A stretch of DNA of 64,000 nt from Geomonas propionica (GTDB lineage: Bacteria; Desulfobacterota; Desulfuromonadia; Geobacterales; Geobacteraceae): positions 62,001 through 126,000 of the forward strand of contig NZ_JAEMHK010000017.1 in the NCBI RefSeq assembly GCF_016458235.1, written 5' to 3'. Shown piece after piece: positions 17,046 through 26,215 of this stretch (the first letter of the stretch is position 1; the number at the start of each line of letters is the position of its first letter). The position numbers and the translations under genes are program-made. The notes below the pieces were generated by a model, which saw nothing but the letters and a program-made list of their open reading frames with translations, did not search any database and was not told the DNA's origin.

Positions 17046-17273
17046 TCACCCTCCCGCGATCCAGGGGGCCAGGTGCAGGACGTCGCCGTGGGTTAGGGGG
17101 TGGGCCATCGGGGCATGGCGGCCGTTCACCAGCGCCATCCCCACCTCCCTCTCGGTGATCCCCATGCCGGAGACCACGGCTCCCACCGTGGTCCCCTCGG
17201 GAACCTGCTGCTGCTCTTCCTTAAAGCGATCGGTCCTGAAGGTCGCCAAAAGATTCACGGTCACCTCGATCAT
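17046..17273 (-). CDS. MoaD/ThiS-family sulfur carrier, partner of the AOR
   Basis: 75 aa ubiquitin-like protein ending in the diagnostic C-terminal Gly-Gly (APWIAGG); VTVNLLATFR at the N-terminus and GDVLHLAPWIAGG at the end match MoaD/ThiS. As a thiocarboxylate it donates sulfur for pterin dithiolene formation. It is 15 bp downstream of the aldehyde:ferredoxin oxidoreductase gene, as in other tungsten-AOR operons with a dedicated MoaD, suggesting tungstopterin supply. Confidence 0.87.
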   Translation of the reverse strand: MIEVTVNLLATFRTDRFKEEQQQVPEGTTVGAVVSGMGITEREVGMALVNGRHAPMAHPLTHGDVLHLAPWIAGG

Positions 17274-17288
17274 GGCTCTACCCCCTTT

Positions 17289-19016
17289 CTAGAAGTTCCA
17301 GAACTGGTCGATCTCATCGCCGGTGAAGTCCCACACCGCGCCGCTGGGAGCAAGCGGCTCGCGGAAAAACTCGGGGAGCCGGTCGTGCTCGCTGGTGAAG
17401 CCGGCGGCCTGGTTGAAGGCGCGCTCGGTCTTCAGCGTGGTGATCCCCAGTCCGCCGAACCACTCCGGGGTCAGCTCCAACCCGAAGCGGGCGTTGAGCA
17501 TGTCCACGATGGCCGGAACACAGGTCGGGTCATCCGCGGAGGGGAAGCCGATGAAGAGGCACAGCCCCAGGGAGTCGAGCATCACCGTGGCGATCTGCAG
17601 GTGCCGCGACAGCTCCACCTGCCCGTCCTTCTTGAGCGGGTCGACCACCCCGCCGCCAACGCCCATCAGGTTGGTGGCGACCGCGTAGCCCGCGGTGTGG
17701 TCGGCGCCCATGGTGCTGGTCGCGTAGGTGATGCCGATCCCCTTGATGGCCCTTGGGTCGTAGGCGGGAATAGCCTGGTTCTTCACCACCGGCACCCGGG
17801 TCACCCCATACAACTTTCCGACATTCCCCGCGCCGCTGCCGATGGTGCGCCCAAGCGGGGTCCCAGCACGCAGATCCTCGCGCAGCAGCCTCAGCACCCC
17901 CTGTCCGTCGCCGAAGGGAAGCACGCCGCCGTCCATGGCCACGCCGATGGCGACCGAGGTCTCGATGGAGTCGATGCCTATGTCGTCCATGAGGTGGTCC
18001 GCCTCGGCGATCACGTCGAGGTCGCCGATCATGGCGTTGGCGCCCAGGATCTCGATGGTCTCGTACTCGAGGCCGGAGGTGACGTATTTCCCCTTCTTGT
18101 CCACGAAGACCTGGGAGCACTTGATGACGCAGCCGGACTGGCAGCCGTGGCTCGGGTTGCCGCCGCGCTCGATGATGGTCTCGCGCAGGGTCTCGCCGGA
18201 GATCTTCTCGTTGTCATGGTACTGGCCGTGCAGGAAGTTCCTGGTGGGGAGCCCGCCGGCCGCGTTGACGATGTTCACCATCTCGGCGGTGCCGTAGGTG
18301 GGGAGCCCCTGCCCCGTGCCGGGGTGGTTCATGATGGCCTGGGCAAAGGTGCGCGCCGCTTGGGTGAACTTGGCGGAATCCGCCAGGGAGACCGCCGTGG
18401 TGCCTTCTCCGTCGAGCGCGATGAACTTGATCCTCTTGGACCCCATCACCGCGCCCAGGCCGCCGCGCCCGTGGCTTCTGAGCTTGCCGTCGATGTCCCG
18501 CACCGAGATGTTGGCGGCGAGCATCTTCATCTCGCCGGCCGGGCCGATGGTGAGGACGCCGGTCTTGCCCAGGCGCTTTTCCAGCGCCTCGATCACCGCG
18601 AAGTTCCCCTTGCCGATCAGCTCCGTCTCCTCGACGATGGTGACGCCGTCACTGTTCACGTGCAGACCGTACCAGCCGTCCCCCTTGGGGATACCCTCGA
18701 TGATCAGCGCCTTCACCCCCAGGCGCGCCAGCACCTGCGCGGCGGTGCCGCCGGCGTTACTCTCCTTGATGGTGCCGGTGAGCGGGCTCTTGGCGCCGGC
18801 CGACAGGCGGCCGCTGTTAACGGCGGTGGTACCGCTCAGCATTCCCGGGGCGAAGACTAGCTTGTTGTTCTCCCCGAGCGCGTGGCAGGTGGGAGGGACC
18901 TCTTTGGCCACGATGGCCGAGGTGAGAGCACGCCCTCCAAGCCCCGCCCACGGGGTCGGGACCGGCTCGACGGAGCACTGCAAAGACGACATGTTCACAC
19001 GGTAGATTTTGTCCAT
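17289..19016 (-). CDS. aor: Aldehyde:ferredoxin oxidoreductase, tungsten-type
   Basis: 575 aa, close to the usual ~600. AOR family features: LGGRALTS near the N-terminus, GRLSAGAKSPLTG, RGGLGAVMGSKRIK, a cysteine cluster CQSGCVIKC (near residue 310) and a later Cys in LGLCLFIGF, which together can bind one [4Fe-4S] cluster beside the bis-pterin tungsten site; GADHTAGY lies before it. It oxidises aldehydes to acids, reducing ferredoxin. In this operon the natural candidate is 4-hydroxybenzaldehyde produced by the p-cresol methylhydroxylase. No separate NAD-dependent aldehyde dehydrogenase gene is seen, so AOR may do this step. Confidence 0.88.
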   Translation of the reverse strand: MDKIYRVNMSSLQCSVEPVPTPWAGLGGRALTSAIVAKEVPPTCHALGENNKLVFAPGMLSGTTAVNSGRLSAGAKSPLTGTIKESNAGGTAAQVLARLGVKALIIEGIPKGDGWYGLHVNSDGVTIVEETELIGKGNFAVIEALEKRLGKTGVLTIGPAGEMKMLAANISVRDIDGKLRSHGRGGLGAVMGSKRIKFIALDGEGTTAVSLADSAKFTQAARTFAQAIMNHPGTGQGLPTYGTAEMVNIVNAAGGLPTRNFLHGQYHDNEKISGETLRETIIERGGNPSHGCQSGCVIKCSQVFVDKKGKYVTSGLEYETIEILGANAMIGDLDVIAEADHLMDDIGIDSIETSVAIGVAMDGGVLPFGDGQGVLRLLREDLRAGTPLGRTIGSGAGNVGKLYGVTRVPVVKNQAIPAYDPRAIKGIGITYATSTMGADHTAGYAVATNLMGVGGGVVDPLKKDGQVELSRHLQIATVMLDSLGLCLFIGFPSADDPTCVPAIVDMLNARFGLELTPEWFGGLGITTLKTERAFNQAAGFTSEHDRLPEFFREPLAPSGAVWDFTGDEIDQFWNF

Positions 19017-19089
19017 AGCTATCCTCTCCTTTGCTGCGAATGTCCCGGGGAAGTGCGTTTCCAGGGTACTTCCTCAAACTCCGGGTGAA

Positions 19090-19240
19090 CTGCCCCCCCC
19101 TCCCCTTGCGGGAGGGGGTTAGGGGGTGGGGGAAGTAGCCATCGTTTCCCCTGCTTGCGGCTTCACCCACCCCCCAGCCCCCTCCCGCCTTCGCGGACCG
19201 AAGCGCTACGGCGCGCAGGCCCGTCGAGGGAGGGGGAGAT
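19090..19240. repeat. Dispersed ~150-bp G/C-rich repeat, copy 2 (with nested 36-bp insert)
   Basis: Matches copy 1 through the sequence CCCTCCCCTTGCGGGAGGGG, the G-rich run, and the insert TTCGCGGACCGAAGCGCTAC plus 16 bases (19190-19225) before GAGGGAGGGGG. It fills most of the 325-bp gap between the SDR stop (19342) and the AOR start (19016). No gene or clear promoter was seen in the remainder. Confidence 0.8.
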
Positions 19241-19341
19241 CATGGAAACATGGCCCCGGAGTCCTCGAAAGCCCCTTTTGGCTTCATCCGGGAGCGCGGA
19301 ACGGCCCAGGTACCGCCCCGCGCTCCCCCCGCCGTTCTCCC

Positions 19342-20109
19342 CTAGTGGAAGGAGAGCCCGCCGTCGTGGACGATCATCTGCCCGGTGATGAAGGCGGAGT
19401 CGTCGGTGGAGAGAAAGAGCGCCAGGCCGATCAGGTCCTCCGGCACCGCCTCGCGCTTGATGCAGCGGGCGTTCAGCTGCAGGGTTTCCAGCGGCGGGAT
19501 GTCCATGGCCTTGTTCTTGTCGAAGTTGTTGCCCCCCTCCGAGTGGGTGAAGCCCGGGGCGATGGTGTTCACGTTGATCTTGTAGTCCCCCATCTCGCGG
19601 GCCATGGAACGGGTGAGCGCCATGATGGCCCCCTTGGAGGCGACGTAGTGCGGCATCCCGGGGACCCCCTCGTTGACGGAGGAGGAGCCGATGTTGACGA
19701 TCTTGCCCCCTTTTTGCTTCATGAACGGGAAGACCGCCTTCATGCAGTGGAACTGCCCGACCACGTTGATCTCCAGCACCTTCATGAACTCCTTGGTGGT
19801 GTATTCGGTGAAGGGTTTCATGACGATGCTGCCGAAGACGGCCGCGTTGTTGACCAGGATGTCCACGCTGCCGAAACGTTCCCTGGCGGCGGCGGCCATG
19901 GCGTCGCACTGGGCCTGGTCGGTGACGTCGGTTTTGACGTAGATCGCCTCGCCCCCCGCCTTCTGGATGTCCTGTACTGCCTTCTGCCCGTCAATGACGT
20001 CGGCGATCACGACCTTCGCCCCCTCTTTCGCGAACCCCAGTGCGTAGGCAGCCCCGATCCCCTGTGCGGAACCCGTGATGATGGCAACTTTTCCGTTGAG
20101 TCTTCCCAT
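19342..20109 (-). CDS. Short-chain dehydrogenase/reductase (SDR)
   Basis: 255 aa. Classical SDR: cofactor motif TGSAQGIG at 13-20, NNAA near 88, catalytic Ser in IGSSS and Y..SK in HYVASKGA near 155-160, and C-terminal HDGG. Probably oxidises or reduces an alcohol/ketone with NAD(H); D in VVIADV after the second strand suggests NAD preference. Role in the pathway is uncertain: it could oxidise 4-hydroxybenzyl alcohol or a secondary alcohol from 4-ethylphenol-like substrates. Preceded by AAAAGGAGATACGACC. Confidence 0.88.
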   Translation of the reverse strand: MGRLNGKVAIITGSAQGIGAAYALGFAKEGAKVVIADVIDGQKAVQDIQKAGGEAIYVKTDVTDQAQCDAMAAAARERFGSVDILVNNAAVFGSIVMKPFTEYTTKEFMKVLEINVVGQFHCMKAVFPFMKQKGGKIVNIGSSSVNEGVPGMPHYVASKGAIMALTRSMAREMGDYKINVNTIAPGFTHSEGGNNFDKNKAMDIPPLETLQLNARCIKREAVPEDLIGLALFLSTDDSAFITGQMIVHDGGLSFH

Positions 20110-20146
20110 GGTCGTATCTCCTTTTTAGGTTGGTTTATTGGTGATG

Positions 20147-21220
20147 CTACGAATAGACGGCCAGCTCCTCTTCCCTGTTGAAATACCTGAGCACCGCGTC
20201 GGCCAGCGCCTCCATCTCGTTCTCCCCCGGGTTCAGGTGCACCGGTGCGATGAAGGAGATCTTTCTCAGTAGGCTCTCCAGGAGCACCTTGGAATAAACC
20301 AGGCTCCCCGTAAGCGCGATGGCGTCCACCTTCCCTTCCAGGACCGCCGCGGCGGCGCCCACTTCCTTGGCCACCTGGAACACCATCGCCTCGTACACCT
20401 CGGCGGCCTTTTGGTCCCCCTGGGCGATCCGCCTCTCGATCTCGATGGCGTTGGTGGTGCCGAGGTAGGCGTAGAGCCCGCCGCGCCCGGTGAGGAGCTT
20501 CAAGACCTCGTCCCTGGTGTACTCACCGCTGAAGCAGAGCTTCACCAGGTCCCCGGCCGGAATCGTCCCGGCCCGCTCGGGGGAGAAGGCGCCGTCACCG
20601 TCGAGCGCGTTGTTCACGTCGATGATCTTGCCGTTTTTGTGCGCGCCGACCGAGATGCCCCCCCCCAGGTGCACTACGATCAGGTTCAGCTCCTGGTAGC
20701 TTCTCCCGAGCTCCACCGAGACCTTGCGGGCGGTCGCCTTCTGGTTCAGCGCGTGGAAGCTGCTCTGCCGCGCGATCTGCGGGATGCCGGAGTAGCGGGC
20801 CGAGGCGCAGAGTTCGTCGGTCATGGGTGGATCTGCCGTGAAGACCGGGATGTCGTGCTGCCTGCCGAGATCGTAGGCCACGAGCCCACCGACGTTGATC
20901 GGATGCGCGCCGTAGATGCCGCTCTTCATGTCCTCGATCATCCTGTTGCAGACCCGGTAGGTCCCCCCCGGCAGCGGCTTCACGTTGCCGCCGCGGCAGG
21001 CGATCGCGTTCATGTCCCTAACCGAGAGCCCGTTCTCGGACAGCACCCCGAGGATGGCGTCCTTCCGGTAGTCGTACTGGTGCCAGATGGTCGGGAACGT
21101 CCTCAGCTCCTCGTCCGCGTGCTTCACCGATTCGTTCACCTTCATCTCGCCGTCCAGGTGCACCCCGATCTTGGTCGAGGTGGAACCGGGGTTGATGATC
21201 AATATCTTGGTGCTGTTCAT
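20147..21220 (-). CDS. buk: Butyrate kinase family (ASKHA acid kinase)
   Basis: 357 aa. ILIINPGSTSTKIGVH at the N-terminus, LIVVHLGGGISVGAHKNG in the middle, and ALTGSLVYSK near the C-terminus are butyrate kinase/acetate kinase signatures. The reaction is acyl-phosphate + ADP to acid + ATP. Paired with ptb in the same operon but separated from it by the SDR, AOR and MoaD genes, an unusual split of a usually adjacent pair. Suggests substrate-level ATP formation from an acyl-CoA generated in this pathway. Confidence 0.9.
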   Translation of the reverse strand: MNSTKILIINPGSTSTKIGVHLDGEMKVNESVKHADEELRTFPTIWHQYDYRKDAILGVLSENGLSVRDMNAIACRGGNVKPLPGGTYRVCNRMIEDMKSGIYGAHPINVGGLVAYDLGRQHDIPVFTADPPMTDELCASARYSGIPQIARQSSFHALNQKATARKVSVELGRSYQELNLIVVHLGGGISVGAHKNGKIIDVNNALDGDGAFSPERAGTIPAGDLVKLCFSGEYTRDEVLKLLTGRGGLYAYLGTTNAIEIERRIAQGDQKAAEVYEAMVFQVAKEVGAAAAVLEGKVDAIALTGSLVYSKVLLESLLRKISFIAPVHLNPGENEMEALADAVLRYFNREEELAVYS

Positions 21221-21233
21221 GGTTGGCTCCTTG

Positions 21234-22154
21234 TCAGAAGGAATAGACGAGGTCGATCCAGGTCTGGTTCGCCTCGATGCGGTTCTCGGCCGTCACCGGT
21301 ATCACGTACTTGCCCACGAGGCCGAACTTCCCGTTCTGGTAGCGCACTGCGGGGCCCATGGAGAATTCGCGGTCTCTCGTGTCGGGGCGCCTGACGCCGC
21401 CGATCTTGTCATCCTGCAACCCCTGCCAGATCCAGCCGGTAACGCCGAGCTTGAGGCTCGGGGTGACGGCGTAGTTCAGCATGTAGTCCATGTGCACCGC
21501 CTGGCCGGTCTGGTAGCCGCGCAGGCCGGTGCCGGCCTCGATGTAGTCGGAGTTCTTGGTGTGGTAGGAGTACATGAGCTTCGCGCTCGCCTCGACGCCG
21601 TTGTCGAAGAGGCCGGTCACCGCGACGACCGGCTCGATGATGAAGGCGTTGTTGCCGGCGTTGATCGGCTTGGCGGGATCGAAGGCGCCGGTGGGGGTGA
21701 TCACGTCCAGCACGGTCAGCCAGTGCCAGGTTTTGGTGTGCCACGCCATGCCGACCCCGAAGTAGATGTCGCCCAGCCCGCCGTCATGCCCGTTGACGCT
21801 TACCGGCCCGCCGGGCGTCTGGGCGGTCACGTTGGCCTCCACGGAAAGGATCGGGATGATGGAGTGCACCAGGAAGTTCCCCCCGAAGAGCCCCTTGTCC
21901 GAGACGTAGATGGGACGGAAGGCGATGGCGGTCAGCGTCCCCTCGCCGTCGGTGATTCCCTGCCCCTTGTTCTGGACCTTCTTGATGTCCAAAAACACGT
22001 TGTAATCGATCAGGTGCAGCCCCGGCGGCGGCGCGGCCCCGGCGTAGAAGTCGGCGGTTCCGTTGAAGGAACTGCTGTTGAAGGCGTGGGCCGGGGGGCA
22101 GATGAAGAGTGCCGCCAGAAACAGGGCGAAGATCGAAATCCGTGCGTGCGTCAT
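21234..22154 (-). CDS. Outer-membrane protein, phenol-degradation 'meta' (SphA-like) family
   Basis: 306 aa. Signal peptide (hydrophobic ISIFALFLAALFICPPAHA, cleavage near 24), N-terminal sequence GLHLIDYNVF and the C-terminal WIDLVYSF with final Phe indicate a beta-barrel of the family linked to phenol, cresol and naphthalene gene clusters (COG4313). Probably passes the phenolic substrate across the outer membrane. Located directly downstream of the methylhydroxylase flavoprotein genes. Confidence 0.85.
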   Translation of the reverse strand: MTHARISIFALFLAALFICPPAHAFNSSSFNGTADFYAGAAPPPGLHLIDYNVFLDIKKVQNKGQGITDGEGTLTAIAFRPIYVSDKGLFGGNFLVHSIIPILSVEANVTAQTPGGPVSVNGHDGGLGDIYFGVGMAWHTKTWHWLTVLDVITPTGAFDPAKPINAGNNAFIIEPVVAVTGLFDNGVEASAKLMYSYHTKNSDYIEAGTGLRGYQTGQAVHMDYMLNYAVTPSLKLGVTGWIWQGLQDDKIGGVRRPDTRDREFSMGPAVRYQNGKFGLVGKYVIPVTAENRIEANQTWIDLVYSF

Positions 22155-22187
22155 TGGTGCCTCCTGTCGTTCATTGCAAGTAAAGGG

Positions 22188-23741
22188 TCAGGCCAGGGTG
22201 ATACCGGACTTCCCCGGGGCCACGATGTTGTTCGGGTCGAGGGCTTTCTTCACGGTCTTGTTGAAGCGCCGCATGGCCGGGCCGTAGGTGTCCGCTACTT
22301 GGTTCATGAAGGCCGGGGTGGTGCGGTTGATCCCCCAGCCGCGCTTGGTGAAGGACCTGGTCAGCTCTTCATAGCACTGCTGCGCCCGGCGGGACTCGGC
22401 CGCGTCGGCTGGGTTGAAGCGCAGGTCGATGACGTGGCGGGCGTCGCGCCAGAAGAAGACCAGCTCGCTCAGGTAGTCGAAGCCGTGCCGGTTCACGATC
22501 TCGGTGGCGAGCTTCACCTGCTGGGCGATCTCGCCGGGGCGGGCCGCCGCCGTCGGCTGGAAGCGCATGGAACCGCCGCCGGGGCGCCAGGAGTCGAGCG
22601 GATCGTTGCTGGTCACCTCACCCTTCATGAGCTGGGCGCGGTACAGGAAGGCCGGGTCCCCCTTCGCCTCCTTCTCGGTGATGATCTTGATCTTGTTGCC
22701 GAAGGCCTTGGTGAAGGTGCCGAAGACGTATTTCCAGTTCAGCTCCACCTGCTCCGGCGAGCCGTACACCGCCCCGTAGAGGTTCCAGGCTCCCACGCCG
22801 TACCGCTCCTGCACCTTCCGGGTGGCGAGGGTCCCCTTGCCGCCGTTCACGAAGCCGCTCTTTTTCCCCTGGGCCACCGTGGCCGCCTCCCACCCGGCGT
22901 TGACCAGGGCGCAGGCGTTGGGGACGATCTGGGTCTCGCGCAGGAACATGAGCGGCTTGACGATGTGCCCCACCATCTCGCTGCTGGGAAAGCGGATGCA
23001 GAACGGCTTGTAGCCGCCCGGCGGCGGTGGGGGCATGAGCCACCCTCCCACCTTGGTGACGATGCCGCTGTTACCCTGCGAGAAGAGGCCGTCCACGTAG
23101 GGGCCGAAGCCCCACTTGAAGACCTGCCAGCTGGTGGTCTTGGGGATTCCCCCCATGCCGGTGCGGATCAGGCTGCCGTCACCCAGCACCACCTCCATGC
23201 CGCAGGAGAAGAGGAAGGACTCGCTGTAGGGGGTGTAGCCGGTGCCGCGCTCGAGGATGTTGCCGGCGATGCTCACCCCGGCCGCCGGCGCCGGCGTGTC
23301 CAGCCAGAGGTCGATCTTGTTCTTAGCGAGGTAGCGCTGCAGGTCGTCATAGGTGACCCCCGGCTCCACCAGGCAGTAGCCCAGCTCGCGGTCCACCTCG
23401 ATGATCTTTTTCATCCCGGAAAGGTCGAGGACGATCTGTCCGTCGGTGGCCGGCGCCGCGCCGCCGTAGCCCCGGTTCTCGCCGCCGTAGCAGGTCCAAA
23501 GCGGGGTCTTGTAGCGGTTGGCGATCCTGACCACCCCCTGCACCTCGCTTTCGCTGGCCGGGTACAGGGCCGCCGAGGGGCGGTGCTGGGCGGTCGGCGC
23601 CAGCGCGTTGTTGAGATAGCGCTGCAGGGACGCCGCGTCGGTCCGGACCCGGTTCTCCCCCAAAAGGGAGCGGTACTCCCGGATCGCCTTGGCGAAGGTG
23701 TCTTCGTTAATCCCCTTGGGGAGTGCCATAAAGCTGCTCAT
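22188..23741 (-). CDS. p-Cresol methylhydroxylase-type flavoprotein subunit, second copy
   Basis: 517 aa, VAO/PCMH-type flavoprotein like PchF (about 520 aa). FAD-binding PCMH domain at the N-terminus: ALYPASESEVQGVVRIANRY, CYGGENRGYGGAAPA, VEPGVTYDDLQRYL; the C-terminal cap domain has typical GYDYLSELVFFW-like and MRRFNKTVKKALDPNNIV endings. The enzyme oxidises the p-methyl group to the alcohol and aldehyde using water, passing electrons to a cytochrome c. About half identical by eye to its upstream neighbour. Two different flavoprotein subunits agree with the alpha-alpha' composition reported for the Geobacter enzyme. No signal peptide is visible. Confidence 0.92.
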   Translation of the reverse strand: MSSFMALPKGINEDTFAKAIREYRSLLGENRVRTDAASLQRYLNNALAPTAQHRPSAALYPASESEVQGVVRIANRYKTPLWTCYGGENRGYGGAAPATDGQIVLDLSGMKKIIEVDRELGYCLVEPGVTYDDLQRYLAKNKIDLWLDTPAPAAGVSIAGNILERGTGYTPYSESFLFSCGMEVVLGDGSLIRTGMGGIPKTTSWQVFKWGFGPYVDGLFSQGNSGIVTKVGGWLMPPPPPGGYKPFCIRFPSSEMVGHIVKPLMFLRETQIVPNACALVNAGWEAATVAQGKKSGFVNGGKGTLATRKVQERYGVGAWNLYGAVYGSPEQVELNWKYVFGTFTKAFGNKIKIITEKEAKGDPAFLYRAQLMKGEVTSNDPLDSWRPGGGSMRFQPTAAARPGEIAQQVKLATEIVNRHGFDYLSELVFFWRDARHVIDLRFNPADAAESRRAQQCYEELTRSFTKRGWGINRTTPAFMNQVADTYGPAMRRFNKTVKKALDPNNIVAPGKSGITLA

Positions 23742-23786
23742 CTGGATGCCTCCTCGACTGTGGTGGTCTGTTGCCCGGTGCCGGCG

Positions 23787-25373
23787 CTAGGCCTGCAGGT
23801 TGATCCCGGACTTGCCCGGCGCCAGGATGTTGTTGGGGTCCAGCGCCCGCTTCAGCTTGTGGTGGATGTCGCGCATCCCCTCCCCGTAGCTGCGGGAGAC
23901 CTTGTCCATGAACGCGGTGTTGGTCCGGTAGGTCCCGTAGCCGTTCTTGGTGAAGACGGTGAGGAGCTCGTCGAAGCACTTGTAGGCGCGCTTCATCTCC
24001 TCGGGCTGGGTGCGGTCGTAGAGCAGGTCGATGATGTGGTGCATGTCGCGCCACCCGACGATGAACTCGGAGACGTAGTCGAAGCCGTACTTGTTGAGGA
24101 TGTCGGTCGCCACTTTCATCTGCTGCTCGCACTCCGAGGGGCGCGCCGCCACCGGGGCGAACCACATCGAGCCCCCGCCGCCGCGCCAGTTGTACAGGCC
24201 GAACTCCTGGAGCGTGGAGCCCCCCATCATCAGCTGGCGGCGGTACTCGAAGATCGGGTCATCCTTCGCCTCCTTCTCGGTGATGATGCGAACGTCCTTG
24301 CCGAACTTCTGCTTGAAGGCCCCGGAGACGTACTTCCAGTTGAGCGCCACCTGCTCCGGGGAACCGTACAGCGCCGCGTAGAAGTTCCAGGCCCCCACGT
24401 CGTACTTGTCCATGATCTGCTGGAATACCTTGGGGGGGAGCGAACCCTTCCCCTTGTAGAAGGTCTCCCGGTTGGTCCCCTTGCCGTTCTTGTCGTAGGT
24501 GAAGTACCCGGCCGCCTCCCACCCCGCGTTCACCACGATGCAGGCGTTAGGGATGATCTGGCTCATGCGCAGGGGCATCAGGGTCTTGATGATGTCGGGA
24601 AGCATCTCCACCTTGGGAAACTTCATCAGGAACGGGTAGTAGCCGCCCGGCGGGGGCCCTTTCATGAGCCACACCCCGAGCTTGGTGATGATCCCCAGGT
24701 TGGACTGGGTGAACAGGCCGTCCACGTAGGGGCCGTTGCCCCACTTGTTGGTCTGCCAGGAGCTCGAGTTGGCGAGCCCGCCGGTGCCGGTCCTGATGAC
24801 GTCACCGTTGGCCAGCACCACCTCCATGCCGCAGGAGAACAGGAAATGCTCGCCGTAGGGGGTGTACCCGACGCCCCGGTCGGCGGTGTTGCCCACCGGG
24901 CTCGCCATCGCGGACGGAGCCGGCACGTCGACCCAGAGGTTCATCCGGTTCTTCTTGAAGTGCTGCTGCAGGTCGTAGTAGGTAACCCCCGGTTCCACCA
25001 GGCAGTACCCGAGTTCCTCGTCCACGTGGACGATGCGGTTCATGGTCTTCAGGTCCAGGACGATCTGGCCGCGGGTCGCGGGAGCCGCTGTGCCGTACCC
25101 CATGTTCTTCCCGGTCGAGACGGTCCAGAGCGGGGTCTTGTACTTGTTGGCGATCCCGACGATCTTCTGGATCTCCTGCACCGACTTCGGGTAGATCACC
25201 GCCGACGGTTTGTGCAGCTCCTCCGACTCCGGGATCATGATCTTCATGTAGGACTGCAGGGAAGCGGGGTCGGTCCTCACCCTCCCCTCGCCCAAAAGGG
25301 CGCGGTACTCGCTGATCGCCCGGGCGAAGGTTTCTTCCGATACTCCCTTGGGAAGCGCAACGAAACGGCTCAT
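23787..25373 (-). CDS. p-Cresol methylhydroxylase-type flavoprotein subunit, first copy
   Basis: 528 aa, paralogue of the next gene. FAD domain motifs IYPKSVQEIQKIVGIANKY, STGKNMGYGTAAPA, VEPGVTYYDLQQHF; C-terminal GEGMRDIHHKLKRALDPNNI. It forms the catalytic flavoprotein of p-cresol methylhydroxylase; the covalent FAD tyrosine cannot be assigned without an alignment. Gene order cytochrome - Tat protein - flavoprotein - flavoprotein places the electron acceptor upstream. The two copies could be alpha and alpha' of one complex or have different substrate preferences (p-cresol versus 4-hydroxybenzyl alcohol or 4-ethylphenol). Confidence 0.93.
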   Translation of the reverse strand: MSRFVALPKGVSEETFARAISEYRALLGEGRVRTDPASLQSYMKIMIPESEELHKPSAVIYPKSVQEIQKIVGIANKYKTPLWTVSTGKNMGYGTAAPATRGQIVLDLKTMNRIVHVDEELGYCLVEPGVTYYDLQQHFKKNRMNLWVDVPAPSAMASPVGNTADRGVGYTPYGEHFLFSCGMEVVLANGDVIRTGTGGLANSSSWQTNKWGNGPYVDGLFTQSNLGIITKLGVWLMKGPPPGGYYPFLMKFPKVEMLPDIIKTLMPLRMSQIIPNACIVVNAGWEAAGYFTYDKNGKGTNRETFYKGKGSLPPKVFQQIMDKYDVGAWNFYAALYGSPEQVALNWKYVSGAFKQKFGKDVRIITEKEAKDDPIFEYRRQLMMGGSTLQEFGLYNWRGGGGSMWFAPVAARPSECEQQMKVATDILNKYGFDYVSEFIVGWRDMHHIIDLLYDRTQPEEMKRAYKCFDELLTVFTKNGYGTYRTNTAFMDKVSRSYGEGMRDIHHKLKRALDPNNILAPGKSGINLQA

Positions 25374-25398
25374 CTGATACCTCCTGGTCTGTGGCGTC

Positions 25399-25818
25399 CT
25401 ATACCTCTACGGAGAAGGTGACCCGGTCCGCCCCGTTCTGGGTCACGTAGTGGAAGCGGCCGCCGCGATCGACGATGGCCTCGTGCACGACGGCGAAGCT
25501 CGCCTGGTCCAGCACCCCGACGAAGGTGTTGGTGCTCCCCCTTTTGGCGTCCTCGAAGAGAAGCGCCGCCTGGAAGTAGCAGTCGGTGAGGGAGCCGGAC
25601 AGGGGCTGCACGTTCCACGCTCCCGGCGCGCTCTTTTGCATGCTCTCCACGAAATCGCGGGCACTGCCCAGGCCCGGGGCGTAGACGCAGACGCCGTTGA
25701 TCGCTCCCGCGGTGGCGGCGTGCGCGCTTCCTGCCAGGGTGCCGGTACCGGAAACCGCCATGGCCGCTCCGGCGGCTATCACCGTCTTGAAAAAGGACCT
25801 TCTGTTCTGGCTGATCAT
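25399..25818 (-). CDS. Small Tat-exported protein of unknown function in the methylhydroxylase locus
   Basis: 139 aa. The N-terminus has a twin-arginine signal (NRRSFFKTV, then a hydrophobic AAGAAMAVSGTGTLAG and AHA cleavage site), so a folded protein is exported to the periplasm. The mature ~105 residues contain no metal-binding motif I recognise. ATGA overlap with the preceding cytochrome stop shows tight coupling. Possibly an assembly factor or accessory subunit of the methylhydroxylase membrane complex; function unassigned. Confidence 0.82.
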   Translation of the reverse strand: MISQNRRSFFKTVIAAGAAMAVSGTGTLAGSAHAATAGAINGVCVYAPGLGSARDFVESMQKSAPGAWNVQPLSGSLTDCYFQAALLFEDAKRGSTNTFVGVLDQASFAVVHEAIVDRGGRFHYVTQNGADRVTFSVEV

Positions 25819-26192
25819 TTCTTTGCCCCTCCTTTTTGGGCCGGAACCGGCCGGTATGTGGGGTTGATCTTTCTGTAGGCGGCGACCTCCTTCAGGTAGG
25901 CCACGAAGCCGTCCAGTTCCTTGGGCGGCACCTCGGAGAGCCTGAAGGCGGGCATGGCCTTCATCCCGAAGCGGACGTTGTTCCTTATGTACTGCTCGTG
26001 CAGCGGGTTGCCGCTTTTACTCTGCATGTCGAAGATGCCGGTGGGGCCGATCTGGACCCCCTGCTGGTGGCACATCACGCAGTACATCTCGAAGGCGTAC
26101 GGCATCTTGGGCGGACCCGTCACGGCCGGCGCCGGCGTGGTGACGGCCACCAGGGAGAGCGCCGCCGCTACCGATAAGATGGTTTTTTTCAT
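25815..26192 (-). CDS. Monoheme cytochrome c, PchC-like subunit of p-cresol methylhydroxylase
   Basis: 125 aa. Sec signal peptide (MKKTILSVAAALSLVAVTTPAPA), heme motif CVMCH near residue 38 and a likely axial Met in MKAMPAFR. It resembles the small cytochrome subunit (PchC) that accepts electrons from the flavin. Immediately upstream of the Tat protein and the two flavoproteins. Expected location: periplasm, relaying electrons toward the cytochrome bc/tetraheme module encoded just upstream. Confidence 0.88.
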   Translation of the reverse strand: MKKTILSVAAALSLVAVTTPAPAVTGPPKMPYAFEMYCVMCHQQGVQIGPTGIFDMQSKSGNPLHEQYIRNNVRFGMKAMPAFRLSEVPPKELDGFVAYLKEVAAYRKINPTYRPVPAQKGGAKK

Positions 26193-26215
26193 ATCTCGCT
26201 CCTGTGTTGGTCCGG

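Noticed and set aside
21087-25421. A 1444-codon open frame on the plus strand
   Set aside because: It is the antisense of the outer-membrane protein and two flavoprotein genes. Its translation is low-complexity (V, G, H, R rich) without domain motifs; such frames arise from GC-rich codon bias.
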